Positions 49,991 through 61,356 of a DNA stretch of 64,000 nt are shown here, in pieces (position 1 is the stretch's first letter; each line of letters begins with the position of its first letter). The notes below the pieces were generated by a model, which saw nothing but the letters and a program-made list of their open reading frames with translations, had not been told where the DNA came from and searched no databases. This DNA comes from Beroe forskalii (Eukaryota > Ctenophora > Nuda > Beroida > Beroidae). Position numbers and translations under genes: made by a program. The stretch lies in contig WFMF01000190.1 of assembly GCA_011033025.1 (NCBI GenBank), positions 1-64,000 on the forward strand. The letters run 5' to 3'.

Positions 49991-50287
49991 TCAAACAGTG
50001 TGGTGCATATCTGATACAGATATATGGACGAATGCTTGACACAGCATTGCAGCAAGATTATCCTTTCCCATTGATTCACAGTAGTTGATAATAATAGTGT
50101 AATACTTGCATATCATAATAAAAGGGTAATGGTATTTAACCATCACAATTTACACAAACAGTATGTATTTTTTTGAATTTGTAAAAATCTCCAAAGAGAG
50201 TAAAGTATCATATAGCTTGAGAAAGCACCATACATCCATGATGGATGGTGTATCACAATAACAGAATCAAATAATAATAATAATAAT

Positions 50288-50520
50288 AAACATTTTTGAA
50301 TTAAAAAGAAATCTTTCTTCAAGACATCAATCTGCAAGACTTTTCTCCAACTCCATACTTGAACACCAACATGATCCCTTTAGGAAATCCAATGTGGAGA
50401 GCAGCAGGATCTAAGTGAGTCACACCAAGATGAGTGGTGTGCAGGCATCTTCAGTCCAATACCTACCTCAGCTTACGGGGTGTTTAAATTGCGAGAGCTT
50501 TTTATGAGGTAGGCCCCCAG
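50288..50520 (+). repeat. ~230-bp direct repeat, copy 1
   Basis: It begins aaacatttttgaattaaaaa and ends gaggtaggcccccag. It is about 97% identical by eye to 50781-51014, with ~260 bases of different sequence between. It lies close to the LINE remnant and may be its 5' or 3' untranslated part or a separate SINE-like repeat. Confidence 0.75.
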
Positions 50521-50780
50521 CCCATCACCCCCTGGTACCAGGGTATAGCACCGTCAAGTGCAGTGACCACCTGCCTGAAACTTGCTCTTTGGTCTTTGTT
50601 TGTGATCCAAGCATCAAGAAATTAAGCAAAACACTTAGTGAAGAGAAGTAGAGGACTGGTGGATGGATCCGGGTTATTTGTGTCCTTTTACGTTGCACAT
50701 TAATAAAATTAATGAGAAGTGGCATGCATCCTGATCCAATACTTCATCTTGAGAGATACTTCTCCTGAAAATCAGGGTAA

Positions 50781-51014
50781 AAACATTTTTGAATTAAAAA
50801 GAAATCTTTCTTCAAGACATCAATCTGCAAGACTTTTCTCCAACTCCGTACTTGAACACCAACATGATCCCTTTAGGTAATCCAATGTGGAGAGCAGCAG
50901 GATCTAATTGAGTCACACCAAGATGAGTGGTGTGCTGGCATCTTCAGTCCAATACCTACCTCAGCTTTCGGGGTGTTTAATTTGCGAGAGCTCTTTATGA
51001 GGAAGGCCCCCCAG
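50781..51014 (+). repeat. ~230-bp direct repeat, copy 2
   Basis: Second copy of the 50288-50520 unit, differing by a handful of substitutions and ending gaggaaggccccccag. Confidence 0.75.
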
Positions 51015-51762
51015 TATATAAATAACATTGGTAACATTCTTACACACCATTCAACTCAGGTGCCCATTAAACATAGTTTAAATTATTTATAAACAATTAA
51101 CCGGCCTTAGTACTAAAGTACTTGGGCAATACAAAATCTTCAATTTTCTCTTAAGCCATTTATACCACGTGTCCACAATACCTTCAGCATGATCCATTGC
51201 AACAACAAAACTTTTCAACAACAAAAAATATGCATTAGCAAAATGGCATTTTCCTTAAAATGCAACTGCATGTGCAGTTTTTTGTTTTTGCCCGCCATCA
51301 TCAATTCATCAATTATCATAAAAAATGCCCACAACTGGTTAATGAAACTTAAATGCAATTCTTAAATCTTATATATGACACATTATATTTCAAAATCAAA
51401 TGATAGCTAATTTCATCTTCAGTTAACAATATGAAAATTGAAAAAAAATGTTCGAACCTTCAGTTTTCCTTTTGACAAGAAGTGTAATTGCATGTTGATA
51501 CACCGTGTGTCGCGTCGAGTACGGACGTTGCTTGTCTATTTTTTGACATGGTGCATGTACATTGGGGTTGTTGTTGCTTGCCCTAACCAGGGCCCTGGTT
51601 ACGCGCACGGAGTGCGCGGCGCGGCAAGCGCTAAACCAGGTTTAATTCCTAAACCCGCACAGGTGAGTGTATGCGCCGCGCGCTTTCCTACGGGACACAC
51701 AGGGATATAGTATATACGTGTTTAGCAAATTTTTTCTGACTGGACGGGCAAGAGCACAAAGT

Positions 51763-52119
51763 GACGTCCAAATGTGGAACGTTGCGCCGCGCGCGAGGGT
51801 AAGGCACCTGCATCGTTACGCGTCGATCAAATGAACTGATCAAATGAAAATGGCACACAATCGGGCGCACTTGCTTTTTTGCGCGGATGTCTTCATCAAA
51901 GTGTATTGTGCGCGTTTTTCATTTGATCAATCCATTTGATCGACGCAGAACGATGAAACCACCTAACATCTGACGACGTTGCACGCTTCCTATTTGGTTC
52001 GGGCTTAGAAGGGAGTCTTCGCGGCCGCTTACAACGTTCTCGTAATTTGACCAGTATGACAGCATTTATTTGGATCGAAAAGCCTCGCGCGCGGCGCAAC
52101 GTTCTACACTTGGACGTCA
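51763..52119. mobile_element. GC-ended MITE with ~35-bp inverted ends
   Basis: The left end gacgtccaaatgtggaacgt followed by tgcgccgcgcgcgag is matched inverted at 52084-52119. A second inner inverted pair (gttacgcgtcgatcaaatga around 51817 and its complement near 51945) makes most of the element fold back. No coding capacity. Confidence 0.7.
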
Positions 52120-52209
52120 GAAGACAGGGACGGACACCGCCCGTCGACTTTCAATGCGAAATACATTCGAGTGATGACTCGCGCTGCAACTGCAAGTATC
52201 CTACTCCTA

Positions 52210-52514
52210 GGGGCCATCCATAAAGGACGTCCGCAATGACAATGGGGGGGAGGAGGGGGAGTCTGGACAATGCGGACGTAGGGGGTGTTTGGCCAAATGC
52301 GGATGTCCGCAATTCATGGCATTAGAAATTTTGGGCGATTTGACGGCTATTTCACTAGAAAATCATGAAATTTCATGGCCAAAAATCATGACGCAAAAGA
52401 TTTTGAAGAAAAATGCGGACGTTCGGGGGGAGGGGGGTTTCTGGATTGCGGACAAAGGGGGGAGGGAGGGGTCTGAAATGGCCCAAATTTTGCGGACGTC
52501 CTTTATGGATGGCC
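52210..52514. mobile_element. ~305-bp MITE, 26-bp inverted ends
   Basis: Terminal inverted repeats ggggccatccataaaggacg + tccgca are at 52210-52235 and, inverted, at 52490-52514. The interior is G-rich with repeated gcggac words. A partial second end (ccccctttatggatgg) follows immediately to the right. It lies downstream of the LENG8 stop codon. Confidence 0.85.
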
Positions 52515-52686
52515 CCCTTTATGGATGGTACATCTGTTTTAGATTCCTTAATAAAGTTCAAGCATTGCATTTGCTGAACACATAGGATTAAGCAGCACAT
52601 ACATCAAAGATTAACTAAATCATGGCCGATAAAAACATGAGCTCAACTTCGCAGCCTTAGATTTGGAAAATCAAAAACTCTAATTT

Positions 52687-55600
52687 CTACAAATCGAGTA
52701 CAGTTCGTTTACAGTCGATGGCTTTCTTATTTTGGTCCGTGTACTGAACCCCCAGGTCATCAAGATAAACCAGTGCAGTTTCTGAGTCAGGGTACCCAAG
52801 TAACGCTGCTATCTTCTCCACAGAAAGACTAGGCTTGTACGCCTTGATGAGCTTCCTCATAGCCTCATTTCGCTCGCGCTGCACAAACGAGTCCATGAGA
52901 TAGCCGCTCATCTTGGGTGCGTCTAGATACAATTTAAACAAGGTGTGGTAGTTTCCCGAGGTCCAGGCATTGAACGCTCTAACTCCGAACTGAACATCAT
53001 CCGAGGCCTTCTGTTCAGGGGAGAGCTGAGTCACTATCTTCATTGCGTCAGAGTTGTTCTTGATGTAGATGTAATACAGGATACGGTAACACAGGAACTC
53101 CAGAGGATTGCCTGAAACAACACAAAAACTATCAAGTTTTGGTAGGCTATCGAATACTGGTGAGCCAAAAAAAATATACAAAGTTCTCATACTTCCAACA
53201 ATGAACGGTTCCAGAAAACAGGCGCCTTAGAGCGGCCACCTGGCGACAGATCTCTGAACTAGAATTTTACAGAAACCTGCATCGTTCTCCTTGTAAAGAT
53301 CTATGAGGCGGGTCTGGCACTGATTGTACTCCGTAGTATCATTCTTCTCTAGAGCTATGCGGGCATGACACTCGTACACTTTAACTGCAAACGCGTTCTT
53401 GATGTTCTGGATCTGGGGTCGTTGAAGCGTGTTACAAAGACAGTTTCTGAGAATGGGAAATTGGACAGGTTTAACACAGGCAGCTAGCACGTGAGGAAAA
53501 CTAACTTAATGTGGATGTTTTTTCCAATGGATATCGAACAAAACACAGAACAGGAAAAACAAAAACAGGATATTTGCTTTTCCACAGCCCGTTCGCAGAG
53601 TTTGAAATCCAGTTTACGGAGCAAACCGCATACTTTTTCGGATCGTTAATATGAGCTGTTCGCATATCGGTGTGGATTTCCTATTCCACTTTGTTCGCCT
53701 CGAGGAATATTCACCAATCCACACCTCTATAGTGTGTAGTAACATGATATTATTCACCATGTGGTGGGGTTATACCGGTTGAATAAAACGTATTATTTAG
53801 AGTTTTTGTCGGGGGTCTCCACCCTTTTGGTATTATTGCACACTTTTAATATGTTACTCCACTTGGTCATCCCCAAGTTATTTGCCATTTTTATGATGTT
53901 ATTCAACACTTAGCTTGGGCCAAATAAGTGATAGCCGACAGAACGTCCTTTTCTGTCATTTTACGTTGAATTTTGAGAGCTGGCACACTGCTTACCTTGA
54001 CTGATCAGTAGATAATTGCTCTACACCAAAAAAAGTGATACTAGAGAACGTCCTTTTAAGCTGTGAACTGTGTAGAATGCTAAAAATTTCAGCCTTTTAA
54101 AAGGGTCAATGCTTTGTACTTTTTTACACTTGGTGAATAATATCGTTACACAACTCATAAGTGAAAATGAGTAACAGCAGCTCCTTTTCAACTCGGGCTG
54201 CGCCCTCGATGAAAACAAATCATTATTCAACTCAGCCTTGGCTTCGGTGAATAATGCGATTTATAACTTGGCCATTGCCAGCGTTCGTGGCATAAATCAT
54301 GTTGCCTCTGCCACTTATTCGTTGAGTAACTCTATATAATTGGTTTTCCTCATTTTGGAATACTAATGATGATCGACATATGGAAACAAACCGTAAGATC
54401 TTGTCGGATGCTCTTGAGCTGTTCGCATACGAAGGCGTAGTTCTGTTCCTTCTTCCACTTAGTCATGATATGGAGAAGCGACTTAACGAGGATAGGTTCA
54501 GGACGGACTTGGTCGGGGGACGGGGCCTGGGATAGGAGACGTGTTTGGGGGGGGGACGGGGCCTGGGATAGGGGACGTGTTTGGGGGACGGGGCCTGGGT
54601 GGGGGGGGGGCGTGTTTGATGGTGGGGGAGGGGTGAACTTGATTTTGTCGTAGAGTTCAACTGGATGCTTTGAGACATATCTTCAACCAACGTATGTGTA
54701 TACTGGCTGGATCAATCTATTTGCTCTAAGAGTGAAAAAGAAGAGCATTATAACTTACGCATGTGAGTCGGAGGTAGGGTTTCTCAAGAGAAGTCATAGT
54801 TCCAACCAAGTGTACGTCAGAGAAGTGCACGTCTTCGCCCTGTGGGAGGTTGGAGGTGAAGCCCAGTCTTACACACGTACAGAACAGCTATGATCAGTAT
54901 AATCTTTGTTCGGAAATAAGTTAACATACTTTCAGGAATTCCATAGAATACTCACCCCTCGTTTGGTGGCTGTTTCCATCATCGTTGAGATAGTATCTGA
55001 GACAGATATAGAATTCTCCTTCTTGAACCTGCTGGCCCTGTCTTCCTTCTTCTCGTCAGAATCAAACGAAATGTTCCCGATGCAGCTGTCTCCCCCCTCT
55101 TCGTCCCTATTCTTCCCCCTCCCTCGGCCCTTGCCTCGCCCCTTCCCACGACCTCGGCCCCTGCCTCGGCCTCTGACAACCGGCTCACTGGTCTCTCCGC
55201 CAGGGGAATTGTCTCTGAGAAAATGGGTATTGTAATTACACATCGATAAATTGAAATTGGTAAAAGAGGGCGGAGGGAGGGGTAAAGAGTCGTACACTCT
55301 AAGACAAAAACAGGCAAACACTCCCGCAAGAAACCACACTTACTGTGCGTTATTCGGCGGGTGATCACTGAACCTCGAGTGTCTGCCCCCTCTGAAGCCA
55401 CCCTTCCTCTCCTCCCCTCCTCTAGGAGACTCCCCCGGGGGCGGTATGTTGTCGTCATCCCCCGGCTTATACATCGCCTTCCTGCCACCTCTCTGTCTGG
55501 GACTCCCTTGGAACGGGGGCGGGGGGTCACTGTACGAGTCCTTGATGCTCTGAGCGATCTCGTGGGCACGCTGGATCTCAGGAGCATTCTGAGGAATAAA

Positions 55601-58600
55601 TAGGTCATAAAAATCAATTCAATCAATTCAAAGAGCAAATCAGTAAGTTTATTTTGAATAATTTGACGAGTCAGTGCAACAGATATTTAGAGATACAACA
55701 ATGGTTCTGTCATCAAATTAATGAATGAGGCTAGCCGTTGAGGTAGCACCATTATTGGTAAGACATCTTCAGACATACCCTGAAAACATTTTGGTGAGGT
55801 TGGAATCTAGATTTTCCCTTCAGAGCAAATCCAACTTTGGATGGTGAGCTGTTAAAGGAGCTGTTCCGTGACGAATTGGAGTCGTGGTTACTGTTGTAGC
55901 TATTGCCATGAGGCCCACTACTGGAACCGCTGAAAAGTTAAGGTAAGTTAGAAGTCAAAAAGTTCAGCCATGTAAGTAATGAAAGACAATGAGTACCGAG
56001 GACCATATCTGTCATTCGGACATTCCGAGTTTAAAGTTAAAAATACTCATGAAATAGTTAAATAGATAAATAGACTTTAGTGAACTGTTGATGAACCTCC
56101 AAATTACTCACAAGGGCGTAGGTTCGTTGTCCCAGTCAGTAGTCCAGATAAAGTCTCCGTTAGTCTCGCTCGTCTTCAGTCTGTTCTTCAGGAACACCTC
56201 GGTAGCATCCTTCTCACTGTCCATGGAACAGTTGGCAAAGCACCGGGTTACGTAGGCTCGCAGGGAGGAGGGCCAGTCTCCCGGGTTCACTGGGGCTCCT
56301 GCCTTCTTTTCTGAGAGAAAGATAAGAAATTAGTAGAATAGAGGGTCAACTTCCGATGGAGTGGCAACCTCTTGAGATTGTAATTTAATAGGACCCCATA
56401 GCAGATTTGAGAGATTCGGTCAAATTTCTTGCAATGATATTCAAAATTACATTGTTTTTCCAAAACCCGCTTCAACTCAAATTACCTGAATTATTGTTGC
56501 TTCCGCCTGAAAATCCACGAGAATCATCTGGAGTCCGGTTAAAATTGTTGTCATAGCCAGAGCTACTGATGTTGCTACTACTGTTGCCATGGTCACCACT
56601 TGAAGATGAGTTATGATAGCTATTATTGCCACTCTGATTATTATTATTAGCCATGGTTTCGTCAACCCCTTCTTGACTGTATTTCTTCCAATCATCATTC
56701 CCAGATGGTTTACTTTCACTGGGAAAGGAGCTATTTTGTGAATTTCCATATGAAAGGTTGTCACGAGATTCTGAAGCGACTCCGCCATCTGCAGATGAAG
56801 TATTGTTCGGTCTGGTGACAGTGAAGTTTCGTGTAAAAGTTGTGCGGTCATCTCGATCAGAGGAATCGCGATTATTAGAAGAATCGCGATTAGACGAATC
56901 ACGGTTAGAGAAGTCACGATTAAAGGAGTCGCGATTGGAAGAATCACGATTGGAGAAGTCACGATTCGAGACATCACGATTTGAAGAATCACGATTGGAG
57001 GAATCACGATTAGAGAAGTCACGATATGAAGAATCGCGATTAGAGAAGTCGCGATTAGAGGCATCGCGATTAGAGAAGTCACGATTCGAAGAATCACGAT
57101 TAGAAGAATCACGATTAGAAGAATCGCGATTGGAGGAATCACGATTAGAAGAATCACGATTGGAGGAGGAATCTTTGGAGAATGTGTCACTGTTGGAGGA
57201 CTGCCAGGCACCACTAAACCGAGTGTCTGTAGCACCTCGTCTGTAGTTCCTGCCTCCACGGTGGAAGCCATCGTCACCGCGCCCTGTGGGGGACGTTTAT
57301 TATTGTATTGCGTTTTAAATTTCCTATTTCGTTAAACAAATTCTGTCACACATTCTCATAATGTTCCAACGTTTTATTTTACTCTGGAAACTCTGGAGCA
57401 CCAGAACAGCGCTTCAAAAGCACTCCAGTGTACCCACTATTTCTATCGAAGCTACCAGACGTAGTGGGGAGTCCAGGAGGGGCTTTATGACTGGAATAGT
57501 CCCCTTTCCGCGAGCTATCGAATGTACTGTCATCCTGGTGGAATGGTCTGGTGTCTTTAGAGGGAGCGTTCGAGTCACTGCCTGAGTAAAATTACTGGTT
57601 AATTATCCGATTAATGATATAAATTAACTGGTCTTTGATCATCACAGACGAATTTCTGTAAGATAACACCAAAAATTTTCTAGTGGCCAAAAGACTACTT
57701 TCATGGATTGGCCGAGACTTCTTTTTCAAAGTATCTCTACCTGAGTAATGGTGTTTGTCTGTGGAGTGTCCGGGAGTTTCCCTGGAACTGTCTGACATGT
57801 TGCCAGGCTCCGGCCTGGAGGAGTCCGGGTAGGGGCGTTTGTACTGACCTGGCAGAGGGGATATTTGTTAGATTTACTAAATATCTTTTCAAATTATCCA
57901 GTAAACGCTTCACTCACCTCACTGGGAAACCATAAAACGGTGCCATCTTCAGAAACTGTCTCAATTCTGGAACAAAGAACCTAAACAGATATAAGGGGCA
58001 AAGACGAATGATTCCATTCCACTTCCAAGGATCAGAGTAATCACAGTTCAGATATGGGCTTGACGACGGTTCTGCATGTCGATATTTGATTAAAATAATA
58101 TTATATCAATAGGTCACTCAACCAGCATATGAAATGACTTGGGCATGTTTCTCAGTTCAATTGACAGCTGAAAACTCTTCTCAAGAATCGTTTAACAAAT
58201 CGTTCATTAGATCTCCATTCTTCAGTATTGAAATAACGACAAGTCAGAAAGTCAATGATTAATCAGCTGTCACAGTTTGACATTGGTTCACGAAAATGTA
58301 TTATTACAACTACAAGAACAAAATGATAGTGTCAGAAACTAAAAACTTATCACCGCTTTTGAGATGAACGAAAAAGTTTGTAAGTCTCATTGCAGGAAGA
58401 TCGATGATTAAAAGCATATTGATGATTCTGGAATCTGGATTAAAGCAGTCTCTTAAAAACCAAAAAATGTGTCCCATGAGGCATGAAGAATTATAAATCG
58501 TTGTCTCGAGTTGAACTGTAACATCTTTATTCAATAAGGTTGTTTTAATTTAAGAATTTAGTCTGAATTGAGGGACGAGGGTTCATTGTTTGTCAATGCC

Positions 58601-60381
58601 ATGTCCATTGTTCATCACAATACGATGCTCCAAAAGGTTGAATACATTTCCTTGAGGTTAAGGATGGGTGTTTGAGCACTTTAGAGAATGTCGATCCACC
58701 ACTTTTCTTACGTTGTTATTGTGTCTGGAACTCGTCGTTCAAAATATTTGGAAGTTAGATATAAACTTTTGGAAGTCTTGAGGAGATTTATATTTACAAT
58801 CGACTTCGTTGAAAACATTGGAGAAATGATTTATACTTACATGTTTTCACTTGATACTCACAGACTTCCTCAAGGCTTTGATTGCTTCTCAGCTTTTAGA
58901 ACTTTTGCTGCTGCATAGAACGAGTTAGGTAGAATTTTCTGTAATTAGGAATATGAAATGGTAGAACTGGGTAGAATGATAAGATTCGTCAGGTATATTC
59001 TTTGGTCGTCTTTTTAACATCAACATTCCACGGTGCAAGATGTTTGTTCTTTCCAATATCACGTCATGAACAACGACATTGTTGACCTTGGTGTTGGAAA
59101 TGGTTAATATGGTTCTAGACCATTGTGGGCATAAAGAGGGGTATTACAGATAGACAGTTGTCTCCCTGGTTTTCAGGGGAGTCATATCATACCTCGGTCA
59201 TGAATAGCACTTCTGCAGGATTAAAAGTTATTGCAGAAACACTGGAACCATTGTATAAGGAAGCCATTTCAACTTTTCTAATTAAATGGAGCTACTGAGC
59301 TATGCCTTTTCACTATTTATTTATGGAAGGAGCAAAGTTGCGACGATTTAAATCTAGGACTATCTTAGGCCTTAGCCTATTACTACTTAGCTGAAAGTCT
59401 GGTACTCTTTCCTAGTAAATTAGATCCTATAGCTCAGCGAGAACCTAGAAAGTAGAATCTAGAGAGGGCTAATCTAGTGAGTTAATCCAGAGCTCATATC
59501 TACTATCCTACATAGTCAAATCTTCTTATGTATATGATACGTATGTTGTTGCATACCCTACGTACTTTTTAAATTGTCTCACGACCCCGCTGATTTTTCA
59601 AAGGTAATTCGCGTAAAATACAAAATACAAAATTTGGCAAGCAATCTTCACACTTTATACTTTTGTTGAAAAAGAAACGCGACTAATTTCTAGCGCTTAT
59701 TCTACGTGTAAGCTTGTTTGTTTCATTCATACAAAATTTATATGGTAGTAGTAAGCCTTCAAATTTGGAGTGCATATCGAAACAGCAGCGGGGTCGGAGT
59801 CCTAAGGTTAAAAAGGTAGGTATCATGACTTTTACCAGGTCTGTCACTAGAATGGGAGGCGCGACCGGAGCTCACAACTTGAGCATAGGTCGAGGAGTCC
59901 CAGGAGCTCCAAGAGGGCGTGTCCGCTGAGTTCTCATAGTAACCGCACTTGTCTTTGTCAGTTCCTGGCTTGACGAGAGCTGGCACTGTGCCCGGTGGAG
60001 GCGGGGGCAGGTCGGTGGGCAGGGTGGGGCCTGCAGTGGGAAGGATGGAGGTGGGTGGGGTGGGTAGAATGGCGGTGGAGGGAGTGGGCAGGATGGCAGT
60101 TGCCGGTTCTCTATCCTCAGTTGTCTTCGTGCGTTTAGCTTTGGGCTGATCTGAGGGAGCCCCCGGTGGGGGTGGTGGGATGTCCTCTTCCGGGGGTGGG
60201 GGTGGTGGAGGGGGCTGCGAGGGGGGAGGGGGTTGGAACCCCCACCCACTCGTCTCACCCCACGAGCCATAGGCGGCAGCTGCTGCTGCAGTGGCAGCGT
60301 AGTAGTTGTGAGCGTTAGCTGGGTCAGGGGAAGTAGTTGTAGTATCCTGGCCAATAGGAAGAAGAGGATGAGGTGGAGTCA
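52687..60381 (-). CDS. LENG8: LENG8-like SAC3/GANP-domain protein, at least 12 exons
   Basis: Firm exons with continuous phase are 57848-57741, 57581-57456, 57283-56486, 56310-56112, 55929-55779, 55588-55344, 55214-54956, 54839-54759, 54526-54392, 53412-53277 and 53111-52687 (about 887 codons). A 5' exon 60381-59836 carries [20 protein letters not shown] and a polyproline tract; a small exon near 57963-57918 is likely but unproved. Landmarks in order are an SNRDS-repeat region, [14 protein letters not shown], a basic RG-rich patch, [69 protein letters not shown] and MSGYLMDSF. These are the SAC3 domain hallmarks of LENG8, a nuclear protein linked to the TREX-2-like mRNA processing and export machinery. 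The first exon(s) are not identified. Frame [14 protein letters not shown] at 60370-60325 would be joined to the downstream frame by removal of one C, so that exon may hold an indel. Confidence 0.85.
54527..54625 (-). repeat. Tandem copies of a LENG8 3' splice site
   Basis: On the minus strand, caaacacgtctcctatcccag|gccccgtcccc-type sequence occurs three times in a ~32-base tandem. Only the last copy (54526/54527) leads into the conserved [13 protein letters not shown] exon. Homopolymer C runs of up to 11 separate the copies. Confidence 0.8.
56868..57175 (-). repeat. Coding 15-base repeat: SNRDS pentapeptide array in LENG8
   Basis: About 20 units of tctaatcgtgattcc (minus strand) encode S-N-R-D-S/F in the LENG8 frame. 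Because 15 is a multiple of 3, the other two frames and the plus strand are also open and should not be called. Confidence 0.85.
57964..59835. other. Large LENG8 intron, no further exon resolved
   Basis: Sequence between the 59836-60381 exon and the exon(s) near 57.8-57.96 kb. No domain-bearing open frame was found. Undetected small N-terminal exons are possible. Confidence 0.4.
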
Positions 60382-60883
60382 CTGAAATAATTCAACACTT
60401 AGCAGTAAAATAAAAGTGATAAAAAGGTCCAAAATTGGATATCGAGCAATTTTCCAAGATTCAGGCATGGGTTACAACTGTGAAAGACGTGGCCAATTCT
60501 CTGCGATGAGACATCATTTTACTTACCCTGATTGGTCTTGATAATCCATCTCTCCGTACAACCGCACTACAACATCCTACCTCAAATAGTTAAGGGGTTA
60601 AAAAGAATCATGACGTCAAATATAATCAGGGGGTTAAATAAAATCATGAATGTTGACGAAACAATATCAACTATGAATAACTTGAAAGCATAGTTTGTAA
60701 ATGGATATAAAATTGCTAATTCTGGCGGTTTATAATAATTCACAAAGCTCGACCAAGAATAGGCCAGCTAAAATTAAACTAAGAAAATGAAGAATTTGGT
60801 AAAAACAAAGTGAAGTCAAATAAACAAATAGTAATCAAATACAGCCCACTTCTCTAACGGATAGTTAAATAGAATCAAGAAAC

Positions 60884-61354
60884 ATGTTTCAAAGGCTTAA
60901 ACATAAAATTAGCGATTTCATAAAGTGGGACATAGGCAACAATGGAAAGTTCTTCGGGGCGATGTGCCATGGAATGATAAAACCGGCCGCGCGGCGCGCG
61001 CCGTCGGCTCAATTCTACGAAAATCTAAAACACTTTCCACGACCTAATTTTGCTAGTAATAAGCAATCAGGAGTACATACGAACAGTTTTGGCGGATTTT
61101 CCTCGAACAAAAAGTGCGAAATCATGGGAGCACAAAGATCGAAACTTCTAGAAAAGCACCACAATAGAACTGAAAGAATCATGTACCTCAAAAGTCAGGT
61201 ATCCTCTACCATAGGAGAAAGGACAATCAAATTCATACAACGTACTTCAGTAGTGAAGCTTTCTCCGTCCCATGTTTTCCGATATCCAAATATCCAAACA
61301 ATATTTTACTATTCCAATACTTCTCAGAATCCCTCGTCTTTCTCAGTAATTTGA
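60884..61354 (+). CDS. Hypothetical open frame, 156 codons
   Basis: An uninterrupted ATG-started frame lies between the 5' end of LENG8 and the 3' end of the zinc-finger gene, both on the other strand. The composition is plausible (Lys/Ser/Asn-rich) but no domain, signal peptide or membrane segment is evident. It includes a palindromic ccgcgcggcgcgcg block at 60985-61003. It could be a chance frame across promoter and UTR sequence. Confidence 0.2.
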   Translation: MFQRLKHKISDFIKWDIGNNGKFFGAMCHGMIKPAARRAPSAQFYENLKHFPRPNFASNKQSGVHTNSFGGFSSNKKCEIMGAQRSKLLEKHHNRTERIMYLKSQVSSTIGERTIKFIQRTSVVKLSPSHVFRYPNIQTIFYYSNTSQNPSSFSVI

Positions 61355-61356
61355 TG

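Noticed and set aside
54979..55638. 219-codon Arg-rich minus-strand frame
   Set aside because: It runs through two LENG8 exons and the intron between in the wrong frame; the splice-consistent frames carry the conserved family motifs.
56477..57277. Ile/Leu-rich 266-codon minus frame and Glu/Ser/Arg-rich 162-codon plus frame
   Set aside because: Both are alternative frames of the LENG8 SNRDS array, whose own frame joins flanking exons in phase.
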